Shown: one piece after another, positions 36,082-46,301 of the stretch
Layout: each line of letters begins with the position of its first letter
Numbering within the stretch: the stretch's first letter is position 1
Assembly (NCBI GenBank): GCA_015501075.1
Contig: JADNYJ010000005.1
Location: 434,001-498,000 of the forward strand
DNA from: Gymnopilus junonius
Taxonomy: Eukaryota; Basidiomycota; Agaricomycetes; Agaricales; Galerinaceae
Length of the DNA stretch: 64,000 nt
Reading direction: 5' to 3'
Notes under the pieces: model-generated
What the model saw: the letters and a program-made list of their open reading frames with translations, nothing else
Database searches by the model: none
What the model was told of the DNA's origin: nothing
Translations under genes and position numbers: made by a program

Positions 36082-37278
36082 ATGGGATACTCTCTCTGCG
36101 TCCTAGGTTTATCTTTTGCCTGTATTTTCCATAATCTAACTAACACTTGCGGCAGGATGTGGTACAATGGGGATTGCCATCCTCTCAGGTGTAATCGACA
36201 GTCTTCATACATCATCGCTATCCAATGGGTTTCAAAAATGGGAATTGCATACACCAGGAACTCTGACTCCCATCCCGGATGCCACCGTACCTAGCCAATT
36301 TACGGCCTGCGTCAGCAGGGAAGAGTCTGCGCAGAAGTTGCGCAAAATTTTCGGCGCGTTGGGAGAGCTCGGCCAGAGCGTTGAAGTTCTCGCATCTAAG
36401 AATCTTGATGCAGTAAAAACTGCGGATGTTGTCATCTTATGGTGAGCTTTAACCTACACTGTTACCTTTTTGGCCTTGATTCACTTTGGTGCTTAGTTGC
36501 AAACCTCAACTGGCCCATATAGTCCTCTCTGAGCCAGGGATCAAAGAGGCATTAGATGGAAAACTTTTGATTAGTATATTAGCTGGTGTTACCATGCATC
36601 AGCTCACCAACTGGGTACTTCCGACGACGAGAGTTGTTCGTGCTATGCCCAATACTCCTTGCAAGGCAAGCAGTATTGTATACTTGATCAGAAATGTTTA
36701 TGTTTACCTACGTGCCCTTAGATTCGCGAGGGCATGACTGTTGTGTCGAATCTTCTTGCGTCGGAATATGCAGAGAGTGATCGTGCCGTCATTCTGAAAA
36801 TATTCTCCTCGATAGGTCGGTGTCGCTTCCTTGAGGAGAAACACTTTGATGCTTGTACCGCCTTGTCGGGATCTGGGCCTGCGTTTGCGTGTATCTTCAT
36901 GGAAGCAATGGCGGATGGCGGAGTCATGATGGGTTTGCCAAGAGCAGAGGCTTTGGAATTAGCGGCTCAAAGTAAGATTCCCCCTCTGCTTTCTTAAAAT
37001 AACATATACAAAGTCGTGTTTTTAGCGCTGCAAGGAGCAGCTCGGATGGTTCTGCAGAGCGGCACACATCCTGCCCAAATTAAGGATTCAGTGACTAGTA
37101 CGTTCTTCATTGCACACCATCGGCAAAAGCTTATTACGACCCTCGTCAAGCTCCTGGAGGTTGTACAATTGCAGGCCTCTTAGCTTTAGAGGATGGAAAG
37201 GTTCGGTCCACTATTGCTCGAAGCATTCAAATTGCCACTGAGCGCGCCAGCGAACTCGGCCAACCCGCAAAAAAGTAA
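36082..37278 (+). CDS. PRO3: Pyrroline-5-carboxylate reductase
   Basis: Last step of proline synthesis, NAD(P)H-dependent. Exon 1 (MGYSLCVLG) splices to CGTMGIAILSG, giving the Rossmann GxGxxG. KTADVVILCKPQLAHIVL and SILAGVTMHQLTNWVLPTTR then RVVRAMPNTPCK follow. The family signature (ACTALSGSGPAFACIFMEAM, ADGGVMMGLPRAEALELAAQ) is complete. The C-terminus is SVTTPGGCTIAGLLALEDGK and ends in QPAKK. Six introns are needed. The length of about 285 residues is normal. Confidence 0.95.
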
Positions 37279-37606
37279 ACGTAAATACTTGATTTCCTTC
37301 CATTGGAAACTTATCTACGCCAGATGTCTATTTATGACTGTGATTACATGTGCTAGCAATCTACAGGATTCTTGAATTCATAACTAGGCTGCCGGTCTGA
37401 TTCACTTTGGTTGCTCTTTGCTTGTTTCCTCCAGTCGTCAGCCGCTTTTTTCTCCACAGGAATAACTCCAGTCTTCCTTTTTGTCGTGCAAAAGATAGGT
37501 CGAAGAAGCCGATAGAAAATATGTCGAAAACCGAAATATCTGCAGGTTTGTTGCTTCTGTTCCCCGGACACAACCGCCGTATGTTAATGCAGCACTGTTA
37601 GTCACA
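37279..37606. other. Intergenic spacer
   Basis: 328 bp between P5C reductase and the small membrane protein; it may include an unresolved 5' exon of the latter, but none is convincing. Confidence 0.4.
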
Positions 37607-38053
37607 ATGTTAATTGTCGTCGGGTCAGCAATAATCCTCACAACACTCGTGGGCCTGTACATTTGCACCTGTTACCGGTCGTCTCTCTCGAGGCCTCGCA
37701 ACCAACCCACCTCTACTTCGAATCAAAACCTTCCTTTGACCCAGGACCTTCCTGGAACTTCTATCCGCGAGCGCAGACACCTCATCTATCAGGTTGACGA
37801 CAACAACCCTCCTCTTTGTGGCATCGGAGCTATTCTCGGTCGGCGAATCCATGCGCGCTCTAGGTCACTGCCGGAGTCGATTAAGATATCCGCTTCTCGG
37901 CCCACGATTTTTGGAGATTGGGAGGATGCTGAACGATCGATACAGGTGGTTTTAACACCTCCAACACCATCCAAAAAAGGCCCCGCAGTTGCAGTATCCG
38001 TTGTCGACCAACTTGAGGGAGATGAGATCAAGCAGGACGTGGTTCCACATTGA
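37607..38053 (+). CDS. Small single-pass membrane protein, unknown
   Basis: An uninterrupted 148-codon ORF. An N-terminal hydrophobic segment (LIVVGSAIILTTLVGLYICT) would place the short N-terminus outside or in the lumen. It is followed by a basic, Ser/Pro-rich tail with RHLIYQVDDNNPPLCG, FGDWEDAERSIQVVLTPPTP and an acidic end. No signal-peptidase site or known domain is seen. Codon use resembles the neighbours. I do not recognise a family. A gene is likely from the ORF length and the clear membrane segment. Confidence 0.5.
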   Translation: MLIVVGSAIILTTLVGLYICTCYRSSLSRPRNQPTSTSNQNLPLTQDLPGTSIRERRHLIYQVDDNNPPLCGIGAILGRRIHARSRSLPESIKISASRPTIFGDWEDAERSIQVVLTPPTPSKKGPAVAVSVVDQLEGDEIKQDVVPH

Positions 38054-38249
38054 CGCTACGCTGTTATGCTGTTTCCTTTTTTATTCTAAGGTCTCTTTCT
38101 CTTCATAAATTCTTCGCATTATTTGATAGCCATCTCCTCTACCTCACTACGGCCGAATTGCTTTTCTTTCGCCTATTAGGTATTTGCTTGTACGTAGTCG
38201 ATTCGGATTAATTCAAATAGATTTAAATCGGTACCTTTCTGGTGGCTTG

Positions 38250-38259
38250 GTCACGTGAC
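38250..38259. promoter_or_regulatory. TCACGTGA palindrome upstream of FMP25-like gene
   Basis: GTCACGTGAC is a perfect 10-bp palindrome containing the octamer TCACGTGA, 110 bp before the preferred ATG. In fungi bHLH factors such as Cbf1 bind this core; the factor here is unknown. Confidence 0.5.
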
Positions 38260-38369
38260 AGGCGCGTCCAGAGAGGTCTCACCCTTCGGACATGGACAAA
38301 CTTGTCTTACTCTCGACCTGCTCAACCTCATATCTCTTCAATACTTCATGGAATTCAGCACAGAATAAT

Positions 38370-40455
38370 ATGTTCAGAAGCGCGCGCAATACATTTAGGA
38401 TTCCTCATTTGCAGAGAATCCGTACCAGCAGCTCGGCAGCATATCGAGGTGCTCGAGGTCATGGCCTGGCTATAAGTCTTGCGTCTGCTCTTGTAACTGG
38501 ATCAGCACTTTGGTATACGAGTGCTAGAGTGCATAACGATGCACTCGTACGGTCCGCAAATGCTGATCTGCCCAAAACTACTCCGATTCCTCTGGAAAAG
38601 CCCAAGGATCCAAATACCTTGTCTTCCTTTGTGTGGGGCTCAAACGCGTGAGCAAGTATCTGCATCTTCCTCAAAATACACTGAATATTTTACAGAAATA
38701 AAACACTATCACCGGACGCAGTCTCTGACCCCATCCCAACCCCGACGGTTGCTAGATGGCTTGATGGTGTCGCTCTTCGTGACTTACAATTACACCAGAG
38801 ACATTCTGCTTGCGTTGATGCCAAGGGAGACGTATACCAATGGGGCGACGGTTTCTTCGGTGATATATCTCAACCCATCCGGCTCCCAAAGCGTACGTTG
38901 AGAGGCAAAGTGCGTCCTTCCTCCACATTGCATTGAGACTATATTGTTCAAACCATACTCGTAGAATATAGTCGAGCTGCAGCTTACTGAGGATAAGGTT
39001 TATGCCCTTTCTGCGTCTGGTAAAGTCTATACTTTGGCTTCCACGGTTGCCAGGCAGGAACTTCGTCCAGGGACCCCTACACCTTCCAGTGACGGATGGT
39101 GGGGGACCGGTTGGCTCTGGGGAGAAGATGAAACTGTAGATTTCACGGAACTTACGGCTTACGGCTCTAACCTTGGGTGGCGGGAATAGTGAGTTTCTAT
39201 TCTATGCACTCTGAAGTAGATTTCATAATGTTTCTTCTTGTAGTTTTGTGTCGATTAAAGCCGGCAGGAATCATCTTCTTGCTCTTACATCAAAGGGGCG
39301 AGTGTTTGCCCACCCTGTCAACAAAAAAGGTAATCATTACGGGCAATTAGGCTTCAGCAAATTTTCCATGCCAGGTCCTGCCTCACAGCTTGACACCCAC
39401 CTGCATGTGGAGCTTGTCCCAAAAAGTTTGGCGGACCCATACAGCACTAGCACCCCTTCTATTCGCCTCAAACCAACTAGTTATACATCAGCTAATCTCG
39501 CTGATGTCGATGACACTTCAATCAGATTCTGTCCTCACCTCCTTGAAATACCTGTTTTGCGTGGCACCGATGTCGCAGAAGTTGCTGCCGGAGCAAGAAC
39601 TAGCTTTATTCGTACACCCTCTGGGAAAGTGTTGGCCTGGGGTGCCAACGAATACGGGTTTGTCTAATTTCTCACTTCGCCTTCTAAGGTACTTAACGTC
39701 GATCTAGGCAGCTCGGCTTAGGAAGCAACATCATTTTGGATACCATTACGATCCCAACTGAAGTAATTCTTTGGCGCTTCACTCCGGAGACCACTGACAC
39801 TAGGTGCTTGAGTGTATCCGCCGGTCAGTAGGCCAAGTCCGTGGACTCACAATTGTGTTAACCCATTCTTGGTGATAGGTGGAGACCTATCTTCATTTAT
39901 TGTTGAGCGGGAGGCTAACATCAATGCTCCAACTTTGGTGGATGTCCTTATGTCTGGTAATGGACAGTTCGGAGGTCTCGGCAACAATGCCTATACCACT
40001 GCACAGTCGACTCCGTCTCGCGTGAAAGGTATTAGTGGTCTAGTGCAATGTAAGGTCCTGCATCTTAAGGAAACGGAAATTAAATTAACTTTTCGGGGCA
40101 TACAGACAGCGACTGCACGCAACGCCTTGAACCCATCAGACCAGGATCAATATCAATTTCCCCTACGGGCCACGTTCTTGCCACTCTGAACAGCTCGACA
40201 GAGTCAGGGATTGGAGGACGTGACCTTATGGTTTGGGGTAGGAATCAATCACACGAGCTTGGAAATGCCAAAAAATCCACCATTGCAAGTCCCACTGGCC
40301 TGCAAACGCCGGATGGTGAACGATTCATGCTGATGCGTAGGAAGGCGAAAGAAGTCAAGGATTTACACGGTAACATTTGGAAAAAGGGAGTAGATGTCGA
40401 ACAACGCGAAGTTGTGGGTTATGAAAACAGCGCGGTTTATTGGAAGATTGTTTGA
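38370..40455 (+). CDS. FMP25-like mitochondrial RCC1-repeat protein
   Basis: The N-terminus FRSARNTFRIPHLQRIRTSS is a good mitochondrial presequence, followed by a membrane segment (GLAISLASALVTGSALWYTS). This matches yeast Fmp25, an inner-membrane protein linked to cytochrome bc1 assembly. RCC1-type blades follow: FVWGSNA, GDVYQWGDGFFGD, GRVFAHPVNKKGNHYGQLGF, GKVLAWGANEYGQLGLGS, MSGNGQFGGLGN and LMVWGRNQSHELGN. Near the N-terminus WLDGVALRDLQLHQRHSACV is typical of the group. About six introns. An upstream in-frame ATG at 38292 would add 26 residues, but the presequence fits the ATG at 38370 best. Confidence 0.85.
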
Positions 40456-40829
40456 GATAGTTTACGTTTTTGTTCTGGCGGGGTTGAGTAATCGTAACTA
40501 CCTAGTTAAGAAGGTAACACACTTTGTATTCAATTGCAAATGCAATGAGGTCTCTGTCTGTCGGCTTCTTAGACACGCCATTTTCCAGCCTTTAAAGCCT
40601 GCCGTCGTTCTGAGAGCCTCTTGCTGTCTTCCCATCTGTCAAGTCCCGTAACTACGCTGTTCTATCGCTTTTGACTTTGGGCGGGTGGGTATTGATCATT
40701 CAGAATCATATCTGCCAGGCAACCGACAGGATTGCTTCTTAATTGTCTCCTAGGTGTACTGTATTCTCTTTTCCGCCATTCTTCCTTGTGCTGCCTTCTC
40801 CGTCCCTGGTGCTGGAGTTCCAACGCAAA
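40456..40829. other. Intergenic spacer
   Basis: 374 bp between two plus-strand genes. Pyrimidine-rich just before the next start codon; no gene or repeat recognised. Confidence 0.5.
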
Positions 40830-41988
40830 ATGGCTTATCCGACACCAGCCGTGCCGTCCGAACCCCAAGCAATACAATCACCGTCTCTTTCTACCGCAAC
40901 CTCCACCTCTTCTTATGCTATGCCTTCGAACCTATCTCCCACAAACTCTTCCGGGTCTTTGCGCTTCACCGAAGGCGATTCGGATGACGAGATAGTCTGG
41001 AGTGTCTCAGAAGGGTCACTCTCTCCCGGGCCCTCCGAATCGGACAACGCGTCCGCTTCAGGCGACGACTATGTCGTTCTCAGTTGGCCAGGGTCTGTTT
41101 CTGCAGCTGTCGGAGCTGTCAACTCTGGAATTTCAACGCCAAGTGATGAAGAAACCCTCGATGCCCAGACAGCAGCCACTGCATCTCTAGCTTTGGAGAA
41201 GGCGACGAAGGGTCTCTCTTTGGCCACACCAGAATCGTCACCAGAGAAGGCGAAGAAGGAGGTCAAGGGCGAGAAAGTCTTTCAGCAGCACGCAACTGCT
41301 TCCATCAAACAGCGGAAGCGTAAGGCGAAGAAAAATAAATCCATTCCTACTCGCCCTCCGACTGAAGCATATCCCTCCCCGGCTCCGTCACCCAAGACTT
41401 CCAAGGCATCTCAAGCGCTACTCCCTGTGAACGGGACACGGGACTGGTTTGAAGAAATGTCACTGGTAAAGCTTATAGGCCTCGGTGCTCGGCCTATCGT
41501 CGACGACTATTCTGATAGGCAGTCCATCATTTCCTGCGACAATGAGAGTGTCGGTCCGACTTTGTATGAAGAAGCATCTACTTTCATATCTAGGTATGCA
41601 TTATCTCTTCTCAACTTGCTGATAATTGTCTTCGGGACGATAATTATTTACGACAATCTGTTTCAGGTTCTTATTGAATCCCGAAGCGAAGACCGACACC
41701 ATCTGCCGACTAACCCTCCTACAATCGCTCATCATTGAACTTGGTCTTGCCACACCTTCCCTACCCGAGTCTCTTTCAGCTGCCAAGGCGTTCCTAAAGT
41801 CCAGAGCTTTCCTAAATATCAAAGAGTACCTTGCTGTCCGTGAACACGGCCCCGAAGCAGTGCGGGGTCTGCTTCACCCCAGCAAAAGTGCCCTTATCAA
41901 GGATATTAAGAAGAAACGCAACCGTGTGTCTCTCAAGTGGGTCAAGGAGCACGGTCTTCAAGTGTTGCTCGTCGGATGGATGCACTGA
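40830..41988 (+). CDS. Conserved fungal protein of unknown function
   Basis: Two exons joined at SR/FLLNPEAKTDT give about 360 residues. The N-terminal two thirds are Ser/Pro/Ala-rich and acidic (GDSDDEIVWSVSEGSLSPGP, DDYVVLSWPGSVSAAVGAV), with a lysine-rich patch (SIKQRKRKAKKNKSIPTRP). The C-terminal third is ordered and helical: TICRLTLLQSLIIELGLATP, FLKSRAFLNIKEYLAVREHG, then SALIKDIKKKRNRVSLKWVK and a hydrophobic end VLLVGWMH. I know no function. The frame could start at an upstream non-preferred codon; the ATG at 40830 is used. Confidence 0.65.
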
Positions 41989-42729
41989 ATCGCATCCTAC
42001 ATGCTAATCCTTAGAAGAACGAAACCGACTCCGACTGTACAAACAGATAACTTATTTTGCAATGACATGACGCCGTATAAATGCATTCCTTATGAAAACA
42101 TTGTTGTAAGATAAATGTACCTTCCTTGCTGTCCCTTTCTTGATGCCCGAGATTTGCTCGTGCTTCCTCTTTCTATGTTAGCCTGCGCTACCGTTTTGTG
42201 CCCAGAGGATGCAGATGCCCGTGTCGATTATTGCTCTTTCTTCGCTTTGCTCGTGACTTGTACGTCCCTTCACTCCACTGCGTGACTCTTTTTTTTCTTG
42301 TATTCTTGGTTGACAAGCCTTGCTTAAAATACATATAGGCTCTTGTAAGCTGTAGCTGTAGTTGTAGAAAGTAGATGTAACGTTAATTGTGATGTTCATG
42401 AAAATTTACGTATTTTATGCAGTGATATTGTCAATTACTTGAATCTAGTCACTTGAGCTATATGAATGTCCGTCTCGCCGAAAGAATAGACACGCACCAT
42501 ATTTTTAGAGATTTGCGAAGTTTCAATTGGCTAGCAGAATATATGATTCGAGAATGATATAGCTATACAAGTATCGTCCGAGTGGAAAGGCTACAGGTCC
42601 CTGTAAACATAGAGACTCGCCCCATGACAGCAACAGGCCAGCCATGCAGGACAAGCAATGATTCGTAAAAGGGAAAAAAGGGAGATGGTTTGTGAGAAAA
42701 ATAATGAATTAAACACGGCTCGTTATCGT
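41989..42729. other. Convergent intergenic region
   Basis: 741 bp between a plus-strand and a minus-strand gene; AT-rich, no supported gene. Low-complexity GTAGCTGTAGTTGTAG lies near 42350. Confidence 0.5.
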
Positions 42730-44026
42730 CTATTTGTCGTGCCTTCCAAGAAAGGCGCCGGCTGCAATCAGTTCCCCGAGACGAAGCAGAAGAGCACTGA
42801 TGGCTTGAATGTTGCTCTCGATTTCAGCGGTAGGGTCAGCACCTCCAAAAGCAGCGGTTGTATTGCCGGAATAGTTTTCACCTGTCGATTTTGTCGACGA
42901 AGTGGCTGACGTGTTACGGGTTGCCGCAGTTGGATTGGAGGGTGGAAACCCGGTGAAAGCCTCCGTCTTGTAGTGGACGGATGTATAACGCGAGGAAGAA
43001 GGAGCAACCAAAGCTCCGTTAGTGGCTGTAGTTGACGAGGAGGTAGCAGAGGGTGTAATAAGAGCAGGTCGAGATGTCGAAGAGGATGCGGTGGGGTGGA
43101 CCTGTGTCTTCTTCGAGGTAGGAGCTACAGTGGCAGCAGCAACTTGCCACGGTGTTGAGATTATATCTGAATGGGTATGGTTTCCGGTACCAGTCCGTGT
43201 ATGAATCTTAGTCTTCTTCTTTTTGGTTTTGGCGGTTTTGGTGAAGATAGCGTCTGCGGCGTGAAAGGCGGAGGTCACAATGGGGTCCATCGTATTAGGA
43301 GGTGTAGGATCAGGAGGTGCCTGGGGAGTCGCAACGTCGGCAAATGACCATTCGCCAGATATGACACCCGTGTCTTGATCGGCAAAATAACTGAAGAGAC
43401 CACGGGAGAGATCGAGACCTCCATACGGGCATCCTGGGCACTGATAAAGCAAGGCTGATTATTAGAAAGACTAATAAGTAAAGAAGGGAATAGAGATACA
43501 CTGTCCACGATCGTTGCCGTCGCTGTCTTTCCGTTATATGACATGACAATGTTTTTGAAGCAGTGCTGGCCAGGGTAGCCAGGACCAAATTGCTAGGTCA
43601 AAAGGGAAGATATGACAAGATAAGTTTTGTTAGGACCTTTAATAGCACTTACGATGGAGTTGAGAGCAACAATCTAAGTCGCATCCCATATATGAGTAAA
43701 AAGAAGTAGATAGGGTGCCATGGACATACCCAGTCGGACGGAGCACTCATAGCTCCACATGCACCTCTACATAAAACAAAGCATAACGAACGTATTGCTT
43801 CAGCCTCAGCTGCACTTCAGGAACAAGTTTCAACGCACAGTCCAACGTCGTAGAACGTCCAACGCGTGTTACTGAATCGTTTGTACAGTTGCATATCTGT
43901 TACGGCACGCTTCGCCAAGGCATAGTGCACAGCACGCGGTCGCGAATGAAAGCTAGAGGCTAAGGAAGGAGTAACTGTAGAGAATAAGAGGGCAAAAGAA
44001 ACGAGCGTGGAGAGTGCTTTGAGCAT
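42730..44026 (-). CDS. Secreted RlpA-like double-psi beta-barrel (expansin-like) protein, copy 1
   Basis: A secretory signal (ALSTLVSFALLFSTVTPSLA) is followed by a Kex2-type site (YALAKRAV). The DPBB domain reads RFSNTRWTFYDVGLGACGAM after splicing. NIVMSYNGKTATATIVDSCP, GCPYGGLDLSRGLFSYFADQ and TGVISGEWSF complete it. A long Ser/Thr/Pro-rich C-terminal tail follows, with a short basic stretch (FTKTAKTKKKKTKIHTRTGT). Such fungal proteins act at the cell wall, often without known catalytic activity. About five short introns, the first in phase 2 before the Gly-x-Cys-Gly block, as in its neighbour. The tail differs strongly from copy 2. Confidence 0.87.
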
Positions 44027-44596
44027 TGTTTAGAGTAGCTTGGCCAAAGAGTGGAAACTAGCGGTTGTGCAGGAGCGCTCTCCTTGGTGGAGACGGAATT
44101 CCCCCAGGCAGTGAGGAGGAAAAAAATAGAAGCCAGGACAGTCAAGAAACGGGTAAACCTTTGGGGCCCAGACGAGAAACGAAAATTAAGGGTTGCTGAC
44201 ATGTTCAAGTCGACAATGAAAGCGCGCCCCATTGGGCCCGCCTACAAGTTACTGCTGCGCCTACACCCAAATCCGGTCCATCGCGCTCCAAATACGTTCT
44301 TGTCGATCACTTACTGATCACAGTCGCTGACTGCCACTTAAAAGTACGTTGCAGGCCCATAAGAAAGGAATTAGTGCAAAGTACTGGCGGTGCTCCGCAG
44401 GGTATACATGGCAAATTGTTAGGAGGATCAACCGTCTTGAATAAAAAGAGAGAACGTAATATACGTAGGGAAAATTGACAGAAAAAGCATTTAGTGGACG
44501 TGAAAGCGCGGCATTGAGCAGGTAATAACAATACCGCTCAAACATAACCAGGCCGCTCGTTCAAAGCAATCAATGAATAAACAGGGACGTCAGCGT
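44027..44596. other. Spacer between tandem RlpA-like genes
   Basis: 570 bp upstream of copy 1 and downstream of copy 2; it should contain the copy 1 promoter. No gene recognised. Confidence 0.5.
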
Positions 44597-45647
44597 TTAA
44601 ATAGCATGGGCTGCTTGAGCAAGGCCGCCAATTTGAACATAGGCTTGGTAGAGGTCAGCAATATTTGCGCCGGTGGGAGTAGAGACCGGAGGAGCTGAGC
44701 TGCTTGTGCTGGTTAGTTTAGCAGATGAGCTAGAATGCTTGGAGGAGCTGGAGCTGGAGCTTGGCTTCGGTGGCGGTTTGCTGCTCGAGGAAGGAGCATG
44801 CGTCGTTGAGTGCGTGGTGGGAGCAGGGGGAGGAGTCCACACAGAAGTCGTCCTGTGAGTAGTCGGGGTCGGGGGCGGGGGAGGAGGGGTCCACACAGGG
44901 GTCGTCTCGTGGGTGGTGGGAGGAGGAGGTGGTGGGGGTGGGGGTGGTGGGGGTGGTGGGGGTGGTGCCGCAGAACCACCGATATTCCATTCACCATAGA
45001 TGACACCTTCACCTTGATCGGCGAAGAACGAGAAAAGGCCTGGAGTGAGATCAAGACCACCAGGAGGGCATCCAGGGCACTTTAAGAAAAAAAATTATCA
45101 GCTCCACTGAATACATAAATAATGAAAAAAAGGTGACCCACCGTATCCTGAATGGTTGCCTGGGTGGTCTTTCCGTTATAGGTCATGGTAATAGTCTTAC
45201 CGCACCAACCAGAGTTCATTTCCTGCATATATTAATTACAACCTGCTCCCGCAAATTTTACTAGGAGTAATGAACATACCGCCTGGTTCACAGCGACGGT
45301 CTAGATGGACAAATTTTAAAAAAACAAAGAAACTAAATATTGAGAAAACTTACGTAGCCTGAGTTGGTGAGCCATGTACCACAGGATCCTCTGTAGAGCG
45401 GAACACAATGAACACCCGGAACATGGTATGCCAGGAGTGTACACATAAAAACTTACTGGCTACCAGTCTCAGCATTGTAGAAAGTCCATCGAGCATTGCT
45501 GAAACGCCTGAAAAGCTCAACATTGCCGTCTGCACGTTTTGCGAGCTCATGATGACGGTTCAGGAGATGGTTGCCGTGCGCGGCAGCGAGGGCATCGATG
45601 GGCAAGGACAGGGCCAGGAGCGAAAAGGCAAAAAGACTGGAAAACAT
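44597..45647 (-). CDS. Secreted RlpA-like double-psi beta-barrel (expansin-like) protein, copy 2
   Basis: Signal peptide SSLFAFSLLALSLPIDALAA, then LAKRAD as a Kex2 site. The domain reads RRFSNARWTFYNAETGSQGS after splicing, then CGTWLTNSGY, WCGKTITMTYNGKTTQATIQ, DTCPGCPPGGLDLTPGLFSF and GEGVIYGEWN. A run of about 15 prolines and a Thr/Pro/Ser-rich linker with several WTPPP repeats follow. The last 25 residues (ANIADLYQAYVQIGGLAQAA) resemble the end of copy 1 (IQAISALLLRLGELIAAGAF) only loosely. Same domain order, strand and first-intron phase as copy 1 indicate a tandem duplication. Confidence 0.88.
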
Positions 45648-46301
45648 AATTTCTAGGTGGCTTAAGGAGTGTGGGTGAATAAGAGAGTGTGTTGCTCTTT
45701 CAAGAGCAGGAGGAAGGATGTCGAAGTTGAGGAGAACTGAGCCGACCTGTTCTCGCCTGGCAACCAAACAAACCACTGTTCTACGGAACTTGCCGGCCAT
45801 CCATATGCCAAGCCGCTCCATTCAAAAAATTCAAATTCACTTCAAAATTCAAATCCGGTGCCACGACGGGCGTTCTACACCGAAGTCGATGATCATATTA
45901 TTATGCTATTTACATTGTAATAAATTCTATACTATCGCCTACGATGGGCGGGCAGTATAGTCCGTTTCAACTTCCAAGTTACCAGGATTGTAAATCTGTC
46001 ATTGTCATCTGGCATTGTACTGCCATGCTGCTTGTCCTCCAGTCAAGAGCATTGGCGCGGAAGAATGTCGCTCTGACATATAACTCACCCAAAGGCTGTT
46101 GTCATCAGTTGCGATAGAATCTGCAGTGGTTGGGTGACGACTTCGCGACAGAGCCAGTGTCCAGCATCTGATCTACACTTATTTAGCCATTCAAACCAAG
46201 CAAAGGCAAACACGTCTACCAAATTCTGATCACAGCCGTTTCAAAAAAAAAAAGGTTATTGCAGTCTGAGTGACGCCGTAACCCGTTCGTTGGCCAAGCA
46301 A
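45648..46301. other. Divergent intergenic region
   Basis: 654 bp between the RlpA-like copy 2 start and the POL5 start. A short AT-rich repeat (TTCAAA/AATTCAAAT motifs, about 45825-45855) and a poly-A run near 46243-46252 are present. No gene recognised. Confidence 0.5.

Noticed and set aside
44713..45085. Arg/Gly-rich and His/Pro-rich ORFs over the RlpA-like copy 2
   Set aside because: Shadow frames of the poly-Pro/Thr linker; the signal peptide and DPBB motifs identify the real frame.
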